In this document: positions 18,229 to 29,996 of the stretch, piece by piece
How the letters are laid out: every line of letters begins with the position of its first letter
How positions within the stretch are numbered: position 1 is the stretch's first letter
Notes under the pieces: model-generated
The model's input: the letters and a program-made list of their open reading frames with translations, nothing else
What the model was told of the DNA's origin: nothing
The model's database searches: none
From: Aurelia coerulea
Lineage: Eukaryota > Cnidaria > Scyphozoa > Semaeostomeae > Ulmaridae
Assembly (NCBI GenBank): GCA_039566865.1
Contig: CM076960.1
Span: 18,210,501 to 18,274,500, forward strand
Direction: 5' to 3'
DNA length: 64,000 nt
Made by a program: the position numbers and the translations under genes

Positions 18229-21200
18229 ATGGCCGGACGAGGAAACCACTCCTCAAAAAGCGATGATATTAGTCAAGATTCAGCATTAGAGAAAGAGTCC
18301 AGAAGGCCTGGAAGTAAGTATATTAGTCGAACAACATTATGAGCTAAGTTTTAGAAAGTTTTCTTCAATATTTTCGTGAGCAGTGATGAGTATTCTTTCT
18401 GAAAATGGTGCGGTCTCTGTGCCTAAATAAAGGGAAGTGTTGGGAAGGATGGCTTTGCTTCGCTTTCATATTGATATTAGCTCAGATTCAGCATTAGAGA
18501 AAGAATCCAGAAGGCCTGGATGTAGTTATATTAGTTGTAAGAGATGGTGAACTAGGTCTTACAAAAGGACCTCTGATATTTTCGTGAGCATCAGTAGGCT
18601 CTCACAACAAGAAGGCTGTTTCTTTCATTCCTATTTCATAGGCATTGGTGTTGTCTTACTCACTCCTACTATAGCCTGCATGCATGCGGACTTTTCGGAA
18701 ATAAGTAAAGTCTGCATAATAACACGCAATTAGCTGTTTTGTAGAGTCAGCAGAACCACCCCAGCAAGTTTCTGTGTGGGCAAAGGGAACAAATGCTTTT
18801 GAGAATGCAAGAACAGTCAATTATGTTAAAAGGCACCATGATTGAAAACAATACTCTCTGCAGAACATTGCTTTTCGGAAATGCAAAACATATTTTCATT
18901 GGCTGGCTATGAGACAATAGGAGTTGGGGGCACGCAAGTAAAGCATTTGAAAGAAATACAGTGAATCAGACATCATTACACAGACTTAACTTATTTCTGC
19001 AAAGTTTACATGCAGGCTATCTAAGTTGTGCTTGGTCTGACAATGTAAGCCATGGTGCAATGAGAAAATGATTCAAGAATAATAGGAACTGCCAAGCTAA
19101 TCCTTAAAAATTATCCATTAACTTTTCCTATGTTTTTCTCTCCTAAAGTCCAACCAAAGTATGACGTACAGATTTGTACTATGTATGTTTTTTTCTTCAT
19201 ATTCCACTTTGGCTTTTTAGATTCAGCTTTCAAACAACAAAGGCTGAAGGCTTGGCAACCAATTCTTACAGCTTCATCAGTACTTCCTGTGTTCTTCTTC
19301 ATTGGGATTGTATTTTTACCTATTGGTATTGGTCTTCTGGTCACCTCAAATAAGGTAAACATTTTACCCATAATTGTTATGATGAAGGGAAGGGTAAACA
19401 GATATCAAATTAACATGAATTGAAATTAAATGAACTGAAACAATTTTTCAATGCAACTTATCCAACATCTAACTTTCAAATTTTGTTTGAGGACATTGAA
19501 ATTGTGGCTTTTAGTTTTTGCATAGATACCTGCTCTTGTTGTAACATGTCTTAAATAATTGATTCAGACAACAACAGAATTTACCTAAACCAGGGGAGTA
19601 CAAAATGCTTTGGTTTCAGAAAGAGTCATCAAGATTTTAATAATAGTACTGCGATGGTAAAATTTTCAAGTTAAGTTAGTGCAAAACAAGGTCCAAATTT
19701 GCCATAGAGGTTGATTCCTAGAAATAGTTTTGAACTGGGAACATTTTTTGATTCTACAGTACAGGCCTTGCGCACTTTAACATGTCGTTTTCCTGCCTAG
19801 GAATTCTTGTTCAGAAAAATTTACAGTCTTTCATTTGGCTCAAAGGTGTTGTGGCACAATGGTGTAATCCTCTGACTTTGCTGCTAGAATAGCCAGGGGG
19901 ACAGGGTTCGATACCTGGTAGAGCCCCACCACTTGAGCGTCATGACAAGGATTGCGGAGTCGATTAGCGCTTAGCTATCTCTGTGATCCCAGCGCTTGGC
20001 GCTAAAGAATGCAACTTCACCTTCAAGAGTTCTTATCATGTTAATGCGTACAGGGCCTGTACTGCAGGGTGCTTCACTGAGGATTTTGAGGCTCAATACT
20101 CAATACTAAATCAAACATTCTTTTAAAAGAAAAGACTTGATACTAAATGTGGTTACTAAAAATTATATACTATGGAGGAGGTGGATTCAAAGAAACAGAG
20201 GAATTTCTGGCACACCAAGGCCTTTTGAACCTATTTTCTCATCAGACTGTGACTTCTTTGAAAAGATGTTCTTTATTGAAAACCAAAACAATGCAAGTGA
20301 TAAAGTTTAAAAACCAAGGATCTCAGTAATCCTCATAATTTCTTTGTGCCAAAGCAGCTGCAAACATTTTGTTACAATGTGTCTGTTGAGGTCTATCCTC
20401 CTATTGAAAACAACAGATACCCTTGGGAATGAGATTGCTGTACCCCATGGCTGTGAAATTGATCAATTTAAGTTTTTGCATGTTCTATAGAAATTTTTAC
20501 ATATTGTTAAACAGATAACTTTTCTTTCAGATCATCTTTTTTTCTTTCTGTATTTCTACTTAGCATCCGCCCGTAGTTTGAGGACGCTGAGAAGTTAAGC
20601 TTATCGAAGTAGTGCCCTGGTCCTTCCCCTTGATCTGACCACACCTTGGGATTTCTTTATCCTGGAATTACAGACAGGTGGAAACTCTCCTCACTCTATG
20701 TAGCAGGTTCAGCAGAGCAGGGATGCAAACTACCAACCCTTCAGATTGGTAACATAGGTTCCAAATCTTTAGAAAGTCCGGTGTAAAATTGAGTGACCTA
20801 TTTCTTTGAACTGAATGACTTCAAAGAAACTTTAGCTATTTTTCTATAATCCTACCGTTGGACTTTTCTGAAATCTTTAATAGTTTCAGAATTAGAGTGT
20901 TTTCTTTCTTTCCAAGAATTCAAGAAAAATTTTCAAAAAAACTTAAAACCATCATAATTTCTGTTTGACGCAACATGAAATAATTTCAAAGAGAACTATA
21001 GTTCATGGATGCCTACAATATGGTATCAAGCAAAAGTCTGTCGCTCATCTGGTTTATGATTTAGAAATTTGATGATGTCACATCCTAAAATGAGCTGAAA
21101 TGTAAAATATGCTATAATTTTGAAAAATATTCAAAATTTCTGGAAAGTCCAATGGTAGAATTATAGATAAGTATCTAAAGTTTCTTTCAAGCCATTCAAT

Positions 21201-24200
21201 CAGAAGAAATAGATCATTGAATTTTACACCCACCTTTTTAAGCTGAGTTAAAGATTTGGAACCTATGGTCAGATTGGTAATCCAGTGTGCTACCACTGAG
21301 CCAGAGCCATCACCACTCATAAAGTATCTTTTAGAATTGTCTATTTGAGGTTAACAATTGACAAAAATATTCTTATTTTTCACAGGTGCAGGAAAAGGTT
21401 ATTCAATACACAAATTGCAACAAATGTCCAAAGTTTTTTGAAGATAAGAACAATATTGGCAAAATTTGTGCCCCTTGCCTGATCAAGTTTACACTTGACA
21501 AGAAATTTGAGGGGAAAGTGTACATGTATTATGGCTTGACAAATTTCTACCAAGTGAGACATACTTATGTTATCAAACAAGGACAAATTTTGTAACACAA
21601 TAGCATGAGATCTTTTGTTGACACCTGAATTCAAAGTGATTAGTGGCTGCAGACAAAGGAAATTCTCTCAACCAGAAATTGAAAGCTGCAAAAGTTTCTC
21701 TGAAACCCAAGTAGCTAGCTCGCTTGTTGTGCATTCCAGAAATTGTTTTCAAGAGGAGACATTAGTGTGTATCGAAAGAAAAAGGATATATCTAAGCATC
21801 TACCTTGGGCATTTTATTTCCTTGGTTCAGAAGCTGAGCAGTAAAGTGTTTTAATTACACCCAAAAAATAAGAGAATTCAATCACCTCCCAATCGGCTTT
21901 TGAATCAAATAAATTAAATGCCCGTGGCAGATGTGTAGATATATCCTTCTTCTCTCGATTTATGCTCATGTTTGCTCTTAAAACAATTTCTGGAATGCAC
22001 AACGAGCAAGCTAGCTACCTGGGTTTCAGAGACACTTTTGCAGCTTTGCTTGTTTTGAATTACTGGTTGAAAGGATTTTCTTTATCTGCGATCGCTAATC
22101 GCTTTGAATTGTGGTGTCAATCAAAGCCAACTCGTGCTATTTATTGTCTAACCAGATCTGTCCTTGTTATGTTATCATTGTTGAGAACTTTACAACGTGT
22201 TGCAGCAATACCAATCCCAAAGCCGAAGTCACACTTGAGGTGATGTTGTTGTACGGTTCAGCACTGCACGGCAACTATCTAATTTTGTGACATTAGTCAA
22301 AAATTTTCTGCATCAGTCCATGCACCACTGAGCTTCAGGCTAACCATGAAGAGAACCCAAACAAACTCTTTAGAAACTTGAAAGAACTGCAGAATCTTTG
22401 CAGTATTTGCGATATATATGTACCGACCCTCTTCTTCATCGTCACTGAGGTTCCCAGCATCAAACTTGGTTGTTTTGTTTCAAGGGACTTTTGTCAGTGA
22501 GTGCATCAAAAAATGTGCAGTCTACTCATAAAGGAAACAGTCCAAGTTGCAAAAACAAGACCAAGCTTTCATTGCTTATGAGTAAAAACAATCTCGAGGG
22601 CGATAGGAGCTGCATGAAGTTGTTTTGATTGGTAGGAAACCCAACAATATGAATTAATAACTGCTCTAGTTACTACAAAGTTTCCTTGCCATTTTTTAAT
22701 TGATAATTGATTGATTTAATTGATAATGACTGAAACTGAACTGAAACTTGCAAGTGGGTATCAAAAATGTTAAGCTACTGTAATTTTTGGCCACATTTTA
22801 TAATGGAGATTCGTTTAGCCCATGCAAGGAAATGCTTTAGGCCTTTTCCAGAATTGAATGAAATAGCTGGAACCCTAAAAGCCAAAAAGAAGACACAGTT
22901 CATTTTTCTGTACATTTTGAATTGCTCACAATTCATTATCAACCTTGAAATTAAGAGTAGATAAGCTATTTATGATCAATGTTGTATTATCAAGATAGAA
23001 AGGACCTCAATAATCTTATCTCTTCACTGATATACCACTTCAGTTGTCAGCCTAATTTTGGAAATTATTCAAAGTTATTTCATACGAAAGTTTAGAGAGC
23101 AGATTCAGCACCCAAACTTTAGTCTGAATACGATTTATCATTCTGCTAGTGGTTGTAATGTTAATTTTCATGACAATATAAAGTTTAAAAATCTATAAGA
23201 GATTTGACTGTGAAAAATAAGTACGGGTGTAAAGTTTCACCTGGAATGATTTGTCACTGTCCAATCCCTTATAAATTGTTTAACTTTACATTGTCATAAA
23301 ATCAACATCACAAGTGCCAGCAGTTTAAAAACATGTAACAAGACTAAAGTTTGGTGTTGTATCAATGATTTGATGATATATCAATCTTTCATTTAATAAA
23401 TATACGTAGTCTCAATAAACATTCAACAGAACTTATAAATTCATATTGAGTGAATTTAAGATATCTTTCAACTGCATTTGTCTCAGTGAGATAAATAAAA
23501 CAAACATCAGCATGTTCAAATGAAATAGTGAACTCTTATAAAAAATGGCGTGACTACACCATACAGAACATTGGTGCTTGCATGTGGAATAACCTTCCTT
23601 AAAGTCAATCTCAAACAAAGACACTTCGGTAAAAAACTTAAAGAAAACATCATCTTAACATACCTAAATGAACTATAAAAAATCTAGATGATTAATAAGA
23701 GTTACAAACCAATAACATTCCTTACAAACAAAAATATATCTTACTGTTGAATTCCTAGCTTTTGGACCATGAGGATTTTTTTCTTTTTTCGTATATCCTT
23801 TTGAATTCTAATTTACGGCCCAAGCTAGATAAGCTCCACTTCTTTTGGGTCGTGTAGAATGCATATATTTTTATGTTACATTGTATCAGGCTGTTGTATT
23901 CTGCGAATAAAATTGAATTGGATGCTAAATCCAAATCTGGGCTCAAAAATTTTATTGGGATTGGCTGGTTGTGGTCATCTAAGGCTGTATTGGAGTACCA
24001 ATCTGGCCTTATGGTGTCTCTGATCGGCTTGTCTTGAGGTGTTGCTGGATGTTGAACTCTTGCAGTGCCTTTCAGGTTCTCTTGGGCATTTCATGCTCTG
24101 GTGTGCATTTGGTGGGGTCCTTTGGTATGCCTTGGGACTGGTCTCATCATTTAGAGCAAATGTTTCCATTCTTTGAAGATTTTCAAAAGTTAATAGGATT

Positions 24201-27200
24201 TTAGTACAGGGGGTGCTCTCTTCTCGATTAGTTTACCTATTGAGAAAGCTCCTCCTTAAAGTGAATGACCTGAGATATATAGCGCTTGTCTATAAATAGG
24301 ACAAAGAAACACCTAATAGCTCCATAGTTTTCTTTGGCTTTGCATTCTTCTGCCACTCGCAGGATTATCAAATACAATAGGCTATTTATAAACCTGTGAG
24401 ATCTCATCTTTTAACTCAGGTTATTCGCTTTAAGAAATTCCTCCCCATACTAATTTCTAGTTTATTGTAATTATTTATATCAACTATTTTGTCGTATTTG
24501 TAACTTGTTATAATTTTACTTTCATGTTAGTTTGTTTAATGGATTTTTGTATGTTGTGGAATTTTAAAATGAAACTGAACTGAACTGAATATGAAGAATA
24601 GGCAGAGATTTTGATGAGTTTCCAAAACGAGGCCGCTTAATTGAATTGATGCTTTCATTTTTCTCAGAACCACAGAAGATACGTGCGATCAAGAGATGAC
24701 TCGCAACTTTATGGGACTTTGACATCGACGGTTGCTGCAAATTGCGAACCATTTAAAACAGCTAATGTGAAGGTTGGCAATAACTCTGTCAGCAAATCCG
24801 TTGCCCCATGTGGTGCTGTTGCCAACAGTATGTTCACTGGTAAGAAATTTGAATTTTGCATGAATTGTCCTTAATTAATATACGCATACTAACCGGTTAT
24901 TTGTTGTACAGGAAAATATAAATATGGTGATGTTGCCAACAGTATGTTCGCTGGTAAGAAGTTTGAATTTTTCATGAATTTTCCTTAGTTAATATATGCA
25001 TAATAACCGGTTATGTGTTGTACAGGAAAATATATAAGCCTGAGGTCTTAAAAGTACAGAACGAGCTTGCGAGCTGTGCAATAAGACTGAAGGCTTTATA
25101 TTTTCCTGTGCAACCACAAAACCGGTTAGTATCAGTTTTGTTACCTGACAGCTTCTAATCTCGACTTATATCCTTTTATCAAACGCATTTTGTTACAGTT
25201 ATGTCGCTTAAGTTTATTGTAAATCTCACAGGCCCAAATCAGTTGCTGTGGTGACAAAAACGCGTCCTTGTATCGTATTATACAAGGCTACGGGAAAACC
25301 GCGGGAAATGTGCAATTAACTAATGAGATTGGCGGGATTCTTGTATTTCCTCATTTTTGAAATGCCAATCAGGTAATAATCTTTGATATTATCAAAACAC
25401 ATCTTATGTATGGGAATTTCATGAGAAAAAGATCATAAAATACGGCGTACTAAACATTTTTGTAAGTTACCAAGCATGACGACCAGAACCTTTTTTCAGA
25501 CACATTCAAGCTATTTCATGTGAAGAATTCAACAACCAAAGTGCCTGTCCCCTTGAGTGACAAAAATATCGCATGGAAAAGTGACAGAGAAAACAAATTC
25601 AACAACGGTGGCAAAAATTTGACCGCAGAATTGCAGAAGTTTGCTAAGCCACCAAGATGGACGAAGCCCATTTGGCAGATGAAAGATGGGCTCAAGAACC
25701 AAGATTTTATCGTTTGGATGAGAGTAGCATCTTTCCCAACTTTCCGAAAATTGCATCGTATTATCAATAATGGACTGGCAGCTGGGAGCTATGAAATTGA
25801 GATCAATAACTGTATCCTTTCCAAGCAATCTTTTCGTGCTCTTTGTGCCTGTTTTTACTGATTTAGCAATGATTTATCGTATGTGAAAACATTTTCCTCT
25901 CTCTATGTCCACAGAATATGCAGAAGGAATCTTATTCCAATAATGTTTTTCTTAAAGAGTAGCGAAACTGTGGAATAGCCGTTCAGCAAATTCTAAGCAA
26001 GGATCTTCCTAAATAACTCTGAATTATTGGTGATAATCCTACTTAGGTATTAAACTTGCTTTTATTGTCAATCTTTGTAGCTTTTGTAAATAAGATTTTA
26101 GCAGTAAGCGTCATGAGGTCAAGCAAGCACAGAGTTTTGTTGAATTTGTGATGCGGGGAACGGCTTGGCGTAGCATTTAATTGCAAGTCCTACAGAATTT
26201 CGCAACAGGCCTGTCCACGAATTAACGCTTGTGCAGCAGATTTAACTAATCGATTTCAAAGTACCCAAATCACCACCAAGAAGTTTTGTCTTTGTCCATT
26301 CATGCCGAATCTTTAGAAAAGTTGATTGAAGTTTTTCGTTTGTTTTTAGTTTTCTCGAAAACGAAAATGTTAGGAAACTCGCTTGTAGCTCAAAAACAGG
26401 AAAAAAATTGCAAAAAGATTGCAAACAGCCTTTCATGTAATTCAGGCTTTTTGCTAAATATGGAGTCATACATCTTCAAAATCGGTCCAGTGTACAATTT
26501 ATCGTGAAGTGCCAAAAGTGGATAGTTTTTTGGCGCAACTTAAAAGTAATTAACTAAACAGGACATTGATAAGCTCGCACCTTCATTGTTTATTCCTTGA
26601 CTTTATTTAGTGTACTCTGTGACTGCCTTCAAAGGCGAGAAGCGTGTTATTTTATCAACCTCATCCTGGATCGGTGGAAAGAATCCATTTCTTGGAATTG
26701 CTTATATAGTCGTTGGATCATTATGCATCATCTGTGGAGTTGTCTTCCTTTTCGTTCACCTTAATGTCCGCACGAGGTTGGTATATTTTTGTTGTCGCAG
26801 ACTGAGAGCAGAACCACTAGCGAGTTAGTTTCACGAGCTACAATCCCGGCCAAACTACATTCCTGGCTTTGGGTAAATTGAAAAATGGGTCTTTTTGCTA
26901 AATCCCGAGTTCAAAAGGACCGGGTGGGAACTGATGATGCACCTAAAATTATGAGCAGAATCTCAAAGATTAAGTACAATTATGGAATAGACCATTTCGC
27001 AATTTGGAGAAAGAGACTGAGGAGAGCGCGGCCCATTCTGACAGCCTTGGCAACAGGGAAATCTAGGGAATCCCCTCTTCTGCAGTGCAAAGTGTACGGT
27101 TGGCGGCTCGCTCGCATCTCTCTCCAAACTCGAGCTATTTTCGATTTATTTGCAACTTCCAAGAGTTATGTGATGCTTGTTTAGTATGGTAAGTGTTGTC

Positions 27201-28483
27201 TTTGGATTATTTAGCCGTTTTGCAATCTTTTCGCTCATTTGTGAATGTGTTTTGAGCCATTTTATTTCAGTTGTTTCCCTCGACTTTGAAACGGCTCAGT
27301 TTAGGCCCAGCTGCAGAAGAGGGGATTTCCTAGATTTCTTACTTGTTGCCAAGGCTGTCAGAATCGGCCGCGCTATCCTCAGTCCCTTTTCCAAATTGCG
27401 AAATGGTCTGTTAAAGATTGACGAATTAAGATAGCGTTTCCTGTATTGTTTACAAAGAAATGCCACACGTTTCTTACTTACCCAATATGACATTTTACTG
27501 AAATGGATTTTTATATCTGCACCTCAACTTGCTTTTCAGTTCAGCAGGCTGACGTCTTTCACGTCATCATGAGCAAGCAAACTTTCATGGAAAAATCAAA
27601 GCCCAAAATCATCCAAGTGGCCATTCTGTGGATATATACATTTCCGCTTAAAGGGGCTCCGTCGTCAAAATGTAAACAAAACGATGATTTTGCAGTTTTT
27701 TGAAAGGTGATATCACACAGGAGTTTCGTATTTTTTTCAAAATGAAAGTTGCTGTTTGGGCATTAATCCTTGTACTTCACTAAGGAAAAAACCAAACATT
27801 CATATCTTCTACGATTGCTCGGATACAAGTGGATTTTTAACGGTCACTTTTTTGTGGCTTGGGTGAAGACACCAAACAAACTGCAGAGAACAATGGATGA
27901 ACAATGGATAATTCCCGACACGTGCGAGTTTACGTATTTGTTTACTGTTTGACGACTGAGCCCCTAGTACTGCTTCATTGGACGAACTAACGCGAAGTTA
28001 CATTTTCCGCTGAAGTACTGCCACTTAGACGAACTACAGCGAAGCCAAAAGGCCACGCCGAGTGGGCCTAGTTTTCATATCTACATTTTGGACGATTGGA
28101 GAATTAAAATGTGCCCCTGCCTGGGATCGAACCCGGGGTGATGCCGAATGATTCTATATACGTATGCATGGCTCTGATGAAGGCTTAATGCCGAAACACG
28201 AAAAAACAAAAAATGGCTTCTGTCGTGGTGCAAGACCCGAATGACTTCAGATTTCTCCAACATTTCATTGCGCTTGAGTGGCGCAGTAGAGTGCTGGAGA
28301 AGCTCTTGACACAAAGACCCCGGTTCGATCCCAGGCAGGGGCACATTTTAGTTCTCGACATGTGGTAGCCCACTCACGATAAATATATTTCACCGTGTCA
28401 GCTGATGCCGGATGATTCTATACATTTTGAACGAATGTTCTCATTTCTTCTTTAGATCAGTGAAGGATTATAGCAAACGCTAA
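18229..28483 (+). CDS. TMEM30A: TMEM30A/CDC50A-like flippase beta-subunit (7 exons)
   Basis: Predicted obligate partner of P4-ATPase phospholipid flippases in ER, Golgi and plasma membrane. Exons: 18229-18313, 19221-19354, 21386-21553, 24668-24839, 25500-25811, 26611-26776 and 28456-28483. They total 1065 bases (354 residues), against about 361 in the vertebrate protein. All borders are AG/GT and phases match. Evidence by block: [14 protein letters not shown] before membrane segment 1 (roughly residues 45-66); a CNKC and CAPC cysteine cluster; [71 protein letters not shown] leading into membrane segment 2 (about 318-341); basic tail [11 protein letters not shown] and NST are glycosylation sequons in the lumenal domain. 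The start is taken as MAGRGNHSS because the family N-terminus is short, but the frame is open to an upstream ATG at 18157. This copy fits the family consensus much better than its neighbour, so it is probably the functional orthologue. Confidence 0.93.
18264..18610. repeat. Tandem duplication of exon 1 end and intron start
   Basis: Sequence from GATATTAGTCAAGATTCAGC (18264) through the exon 1 donor and TATTTTCGTGAGCA is repeated from about 18473, offset ~209 bases. In the second copy the donor has become GTAGTT. If spliced from the preceding ATTAG, its reading frame meets a TAG, so the copy looks like a dead pseudo-exon. Confidence 0.7.
19844..20030 (+). mobile_element. tRNA-derived SINE
   Basis: A tRNA-like head carries an A box (TGGCACAATGGTGTAATCC, 19852-19870) and a B box (GGTTCGATACC, 19905-19915) at tRNA spacing. 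The body ends near CTTCACCTTCAAG. A second copy on the minus strand at 56428-56621 shares head and body, including the GCGCTTGGCGCTAA-like word. Cloverleaf ends do not pair properly, so it is not a functional tRNA gene. Lies in intron 2 of TMEM30A. Confidence 0.75.
20031..20700. other. Intron stretch, nothing recognised
   Basis: No matched repeat or protein-like segment. Two similar AAAAGA(A)AAGACTTGA or ACTCAATACTAAA words near 20100-20145 look like local slippage. Confidence 0.4.
20706..21310. repeat. Foldback repeat with tRNA-like ends
   Basis: The left arm (CAGATTGGTAACATAGGTTCCAAATCTTTAG, broken by small changes) is inverted at the right (GATTTGGAACC, TCAGATTGGTAATCC). The right end read on the minus strand gives GGCTCAGTGGTAGCACACTG and, ~25 bases later, GGTTCCAAATC. 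These resemble tRNA A and B boxes. It may be two inverted SINE-like units or one composite element in intron 2 of TMEM30A. Confidence 0.5.
21578..22171. mobile_element. Palindromic foldback element (family of 11834-12435)
   Basis: Starts ACAAGGACAAATTTTGTAAC and ends CAGATCTGTCCTTGTTA, with long imperfect arms. It begins 24 bases after the exon 3 donor of TMEM30A. Confidence 0.7.
22172..24667. other. Rest of TMEM30A intron 3
   Basis: About 22990-23400 is a diverged relative of the MITE at 8643-9132 (CAGATTCAGCACC, GGTGTAAAGTTTCACC). About 24205-24260 is an inverted match to an internal segment of the elements at 48961 and 51035 (GCTCTCTTCTCGATTAGTTT). I see nothing coding in the remainder. 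Confidence 0.45.
24812..25038 (+). repeat. 114-bp tandem duplication spanning the exon 4 donor of TMEM30A
   Basis: Unit A (24812-24925) holds the last bases of exon 4, its GTAAGAA donor and intron up to TTGTACAGGAAAATATA. Unit B (24926-25038) repeats this with few changes. Together they create an acceptor-to-donor pair around 24912-24953, described as a candidate cassette exon. Confidence 0.85.
24912..24953 (+). CDS. Candidate in-frame 42-nt cassette exon of TMEM30A
   Basis: Preceded by TTGTTGTACAG and followed by GTAAGAAG. It is 42 bases long, so inclusion keeps the frame. Entered at phase 1 it reads [13 protein letters not shown] without a stop, repeating the VANSMF end of exon 4 in the lumenal domain. 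The polypyrimidine tract upstream is weak. It may never be spliced in. Confidence 0.35.
25920..26020 (+). mobile_element. Possible small LINE tail fragment
   Basis: One frame contains [13 protein letters not shown], resembling the R-x-A-x-x-W-N-S-L word in the terminal LINE domains at 3381-3593 and 6433-6610. Very short and broken; uncertain. Confidence 0.35.
26205..26541. mobile_element. Truncated copy of the CGGGTGCGCC MITE
   Basis: Matches the right half of 13779-14381: CTAATCGATTTC, GTCTTTGTCCATTCATG, TTCAGGCTTTTTGCTA, ATCTTCAAAATCGGTCCAGT, ending GGCGCAACT. The left half is missing. Confidence 0.65.
26965..27430. repeat. Foldback repeat with ~115-bp arms
   Basis: Left-arm words ACCATTTCGCAATTTGGA, GACAGCCTTGGCAAC and GGAATCCCCTCTTCTGCAG recur inverted as CTGCAGAAGAGGGGATTTCC, GCCAAGGCTGTC and CCAAATTGCGAAATGGT. 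Lies in intron 6 of TMEM30A. Confidence 0.7.
27650..27965 (+). mobile_element. TTAA-flanked MITE copy
   Basis: Left border TTAA then AGGGGCTCCGTCGTCAAA. The interior is nearly identical to 2701-3023. The right end GACGACTGAGCCCCT lacks the second TTAA, so that border has decayed. Confidence 0.75.
28105..28350. mobile_element. Paired inverted tRNA-like SINE ends
   Basis: GGTTCGATCCCAGGCAGGGGCAC at 28323-28345 is a tRNA B box and acceptor-like end. Upstream, TGGCGCAGTAGAGTG (28278-28292) resembles an A box. The same B-box segment occurs inverted at 28111-28133. Between them lies CTGATGA...GAAAC (28174-28197), which resembles a hammerhead core. No matching 5' acceptor strand is present, so this is not a working tRNA. 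Confidence 0.55.
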
Positions 28484-29219
28484 TTTCCAGACTGGAATGA
28501 AGAGAGCAATGACAATTGTACTAATGAGTGGGTATTGAAGAAAAGTTGAAATTGAAGTAATGCTACAAGATTATGTAAATACACACTTCTTACGTTATAT
28601 TATAAAATTTGCATTCTCAGTCTGTAGATTGCACTGCACAGTCTATGAAACATTACATATAACATTTTCGTTTCAAATATAGGTTGCAGTAACTGCCGGT
28701 ACTTTTGACAGTGAGTGTCTTAATTCTGTCAATTTTCGATTCTTTGTCAACAATTTAGCTCTTCCTTTTGCTCATTTTAAAGTGAACCTTGTCATTTTTA
28801 TGGAGCACCTGCTAAGAACAGATAAAGGAACAAGAAAAAACTACTACACGACAAATATTTTGCATTAAAAGTTTGCGATAACGCAAATTGATTATGGGAG
28901 ACCCTTTGATTTATTATTATCATTCACAGGCATTTTCTCGTGAAAACTTAACAGACTATGATTAATTGTGTCCACCCCTGCCCCGGTCAAGAAGGACATG
29001 GTATTAACAGAGGGAACTTTTGTATCCTCATGACGACATCAGAAAAATTTCCCCGAATTTTTAGCAAAATAAAAATTGCTACAATGCACCATGCAAAGCT
29101 GTGAAACTTTTGATGTTGCTTGAAGTAAGGATGGCATTCTAATCTTTGCTATTGTATGCAACCTTTCTGGTGGCAGAATATAAATGAACCTAAACTGTGC
29201 TTCTGTAATTTTTAGGTCC
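28484..29219. other. Intergenic stretch between TMEM30A and the GPCR
   Basis: Presumed 3' region of TMEM30A; I see no AATAAA close to its stop. A segment near 28868-28960 (TTTGCGATAACGCAAATT) resembles 4740-4840, suggesting an old dispersed repeat. Confidence 0.4.
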
Positions 29220-29228
29220 TCTTCTACT

Positions 29229-29796
29229 TAGACTGATGATATGGTCGTAGTTATCGCTATTGAAATACTGCCGGACGCTCCTAACTACGACTCATAATCA
29301 AACGCCATTACTTTGAAATGACTATGACTGCCTCGTTTCGATAAGGGCCTAGGCAGAAAAGCACAAACATTTGTAGTTTTCAAATGAAACACATTGATTT
29401 GAAAACTTCACAATAAATCAGTTAATGCTTAGCGAAAGCAGCAAAATAGTACCTACGCACAAGATTTTATATTGTCGCCAACTTTTTTCATGGTATTCTT
29501 GTTCGTAAGACTTTGTTCTGTCCGGCCAAACTCCTTGAAACTCTGCTTTGAGCTTCGAGTTTCCGTTGGTCAACATCAATCAATCGAATTTGCAGAGATT
29601 CTAATGGCGTTGCATTTGGTTGTATACTTTGTACATGACTGTGTATAGCAGCCTCGTTCCCAAGGGCGTTCAAAAGTGAAAAAAGTCAGTCCAAAAATAT
29701 TGCCGTAATATTATGAGTCCCAGTAAGAGCGGTCTCGGTCTGGCGTAATAGTCTCGTTTTGGATAGCGATTACTGGGACTCATCGTAATCAGTCTA
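29229..29796. mobile_element. TAGACT-ended element with 9-bp target duplication
   Basis: Starts TAGACTGATGATATGGTCGT and ends CATCGTAATCAGTCTA. Flanking 9-mers are TCTTCTACT (29220-29228) and CCTTCTACT (29797-29805), 8 of 9 identical. Both ends carry an inverted (A/G)GCGAT(A/T)AC-like word further in. Non-coding, 568 bp. Confidence 0.7.
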
Positions 29797-29996
29797 CCTT
29801 CTACTATGCCTACAACTCACTAAGTGCCTGAATATGAAATGAACCTAAACTAAAATGCTGTACGAATTTAACCATAAGTTTAAAAATGAATTTAAAATAT
29901 TTGTATTAGAACATACAAAAGTTATGTTTGAACAGAGGACTATGATGAATGAATAGTTTGTTTCCTTTGGGATTTGAAAAAGTTCAGTGGAAACTT

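Noticed and set aside
28275..28346. Functional tRNA gene
   Set aside because: A- and B-box-like words are present, but there is no 5' strand to pair with the CAGGGGC acceptor end and no proper anticodon arm. It fits a SINE end better.
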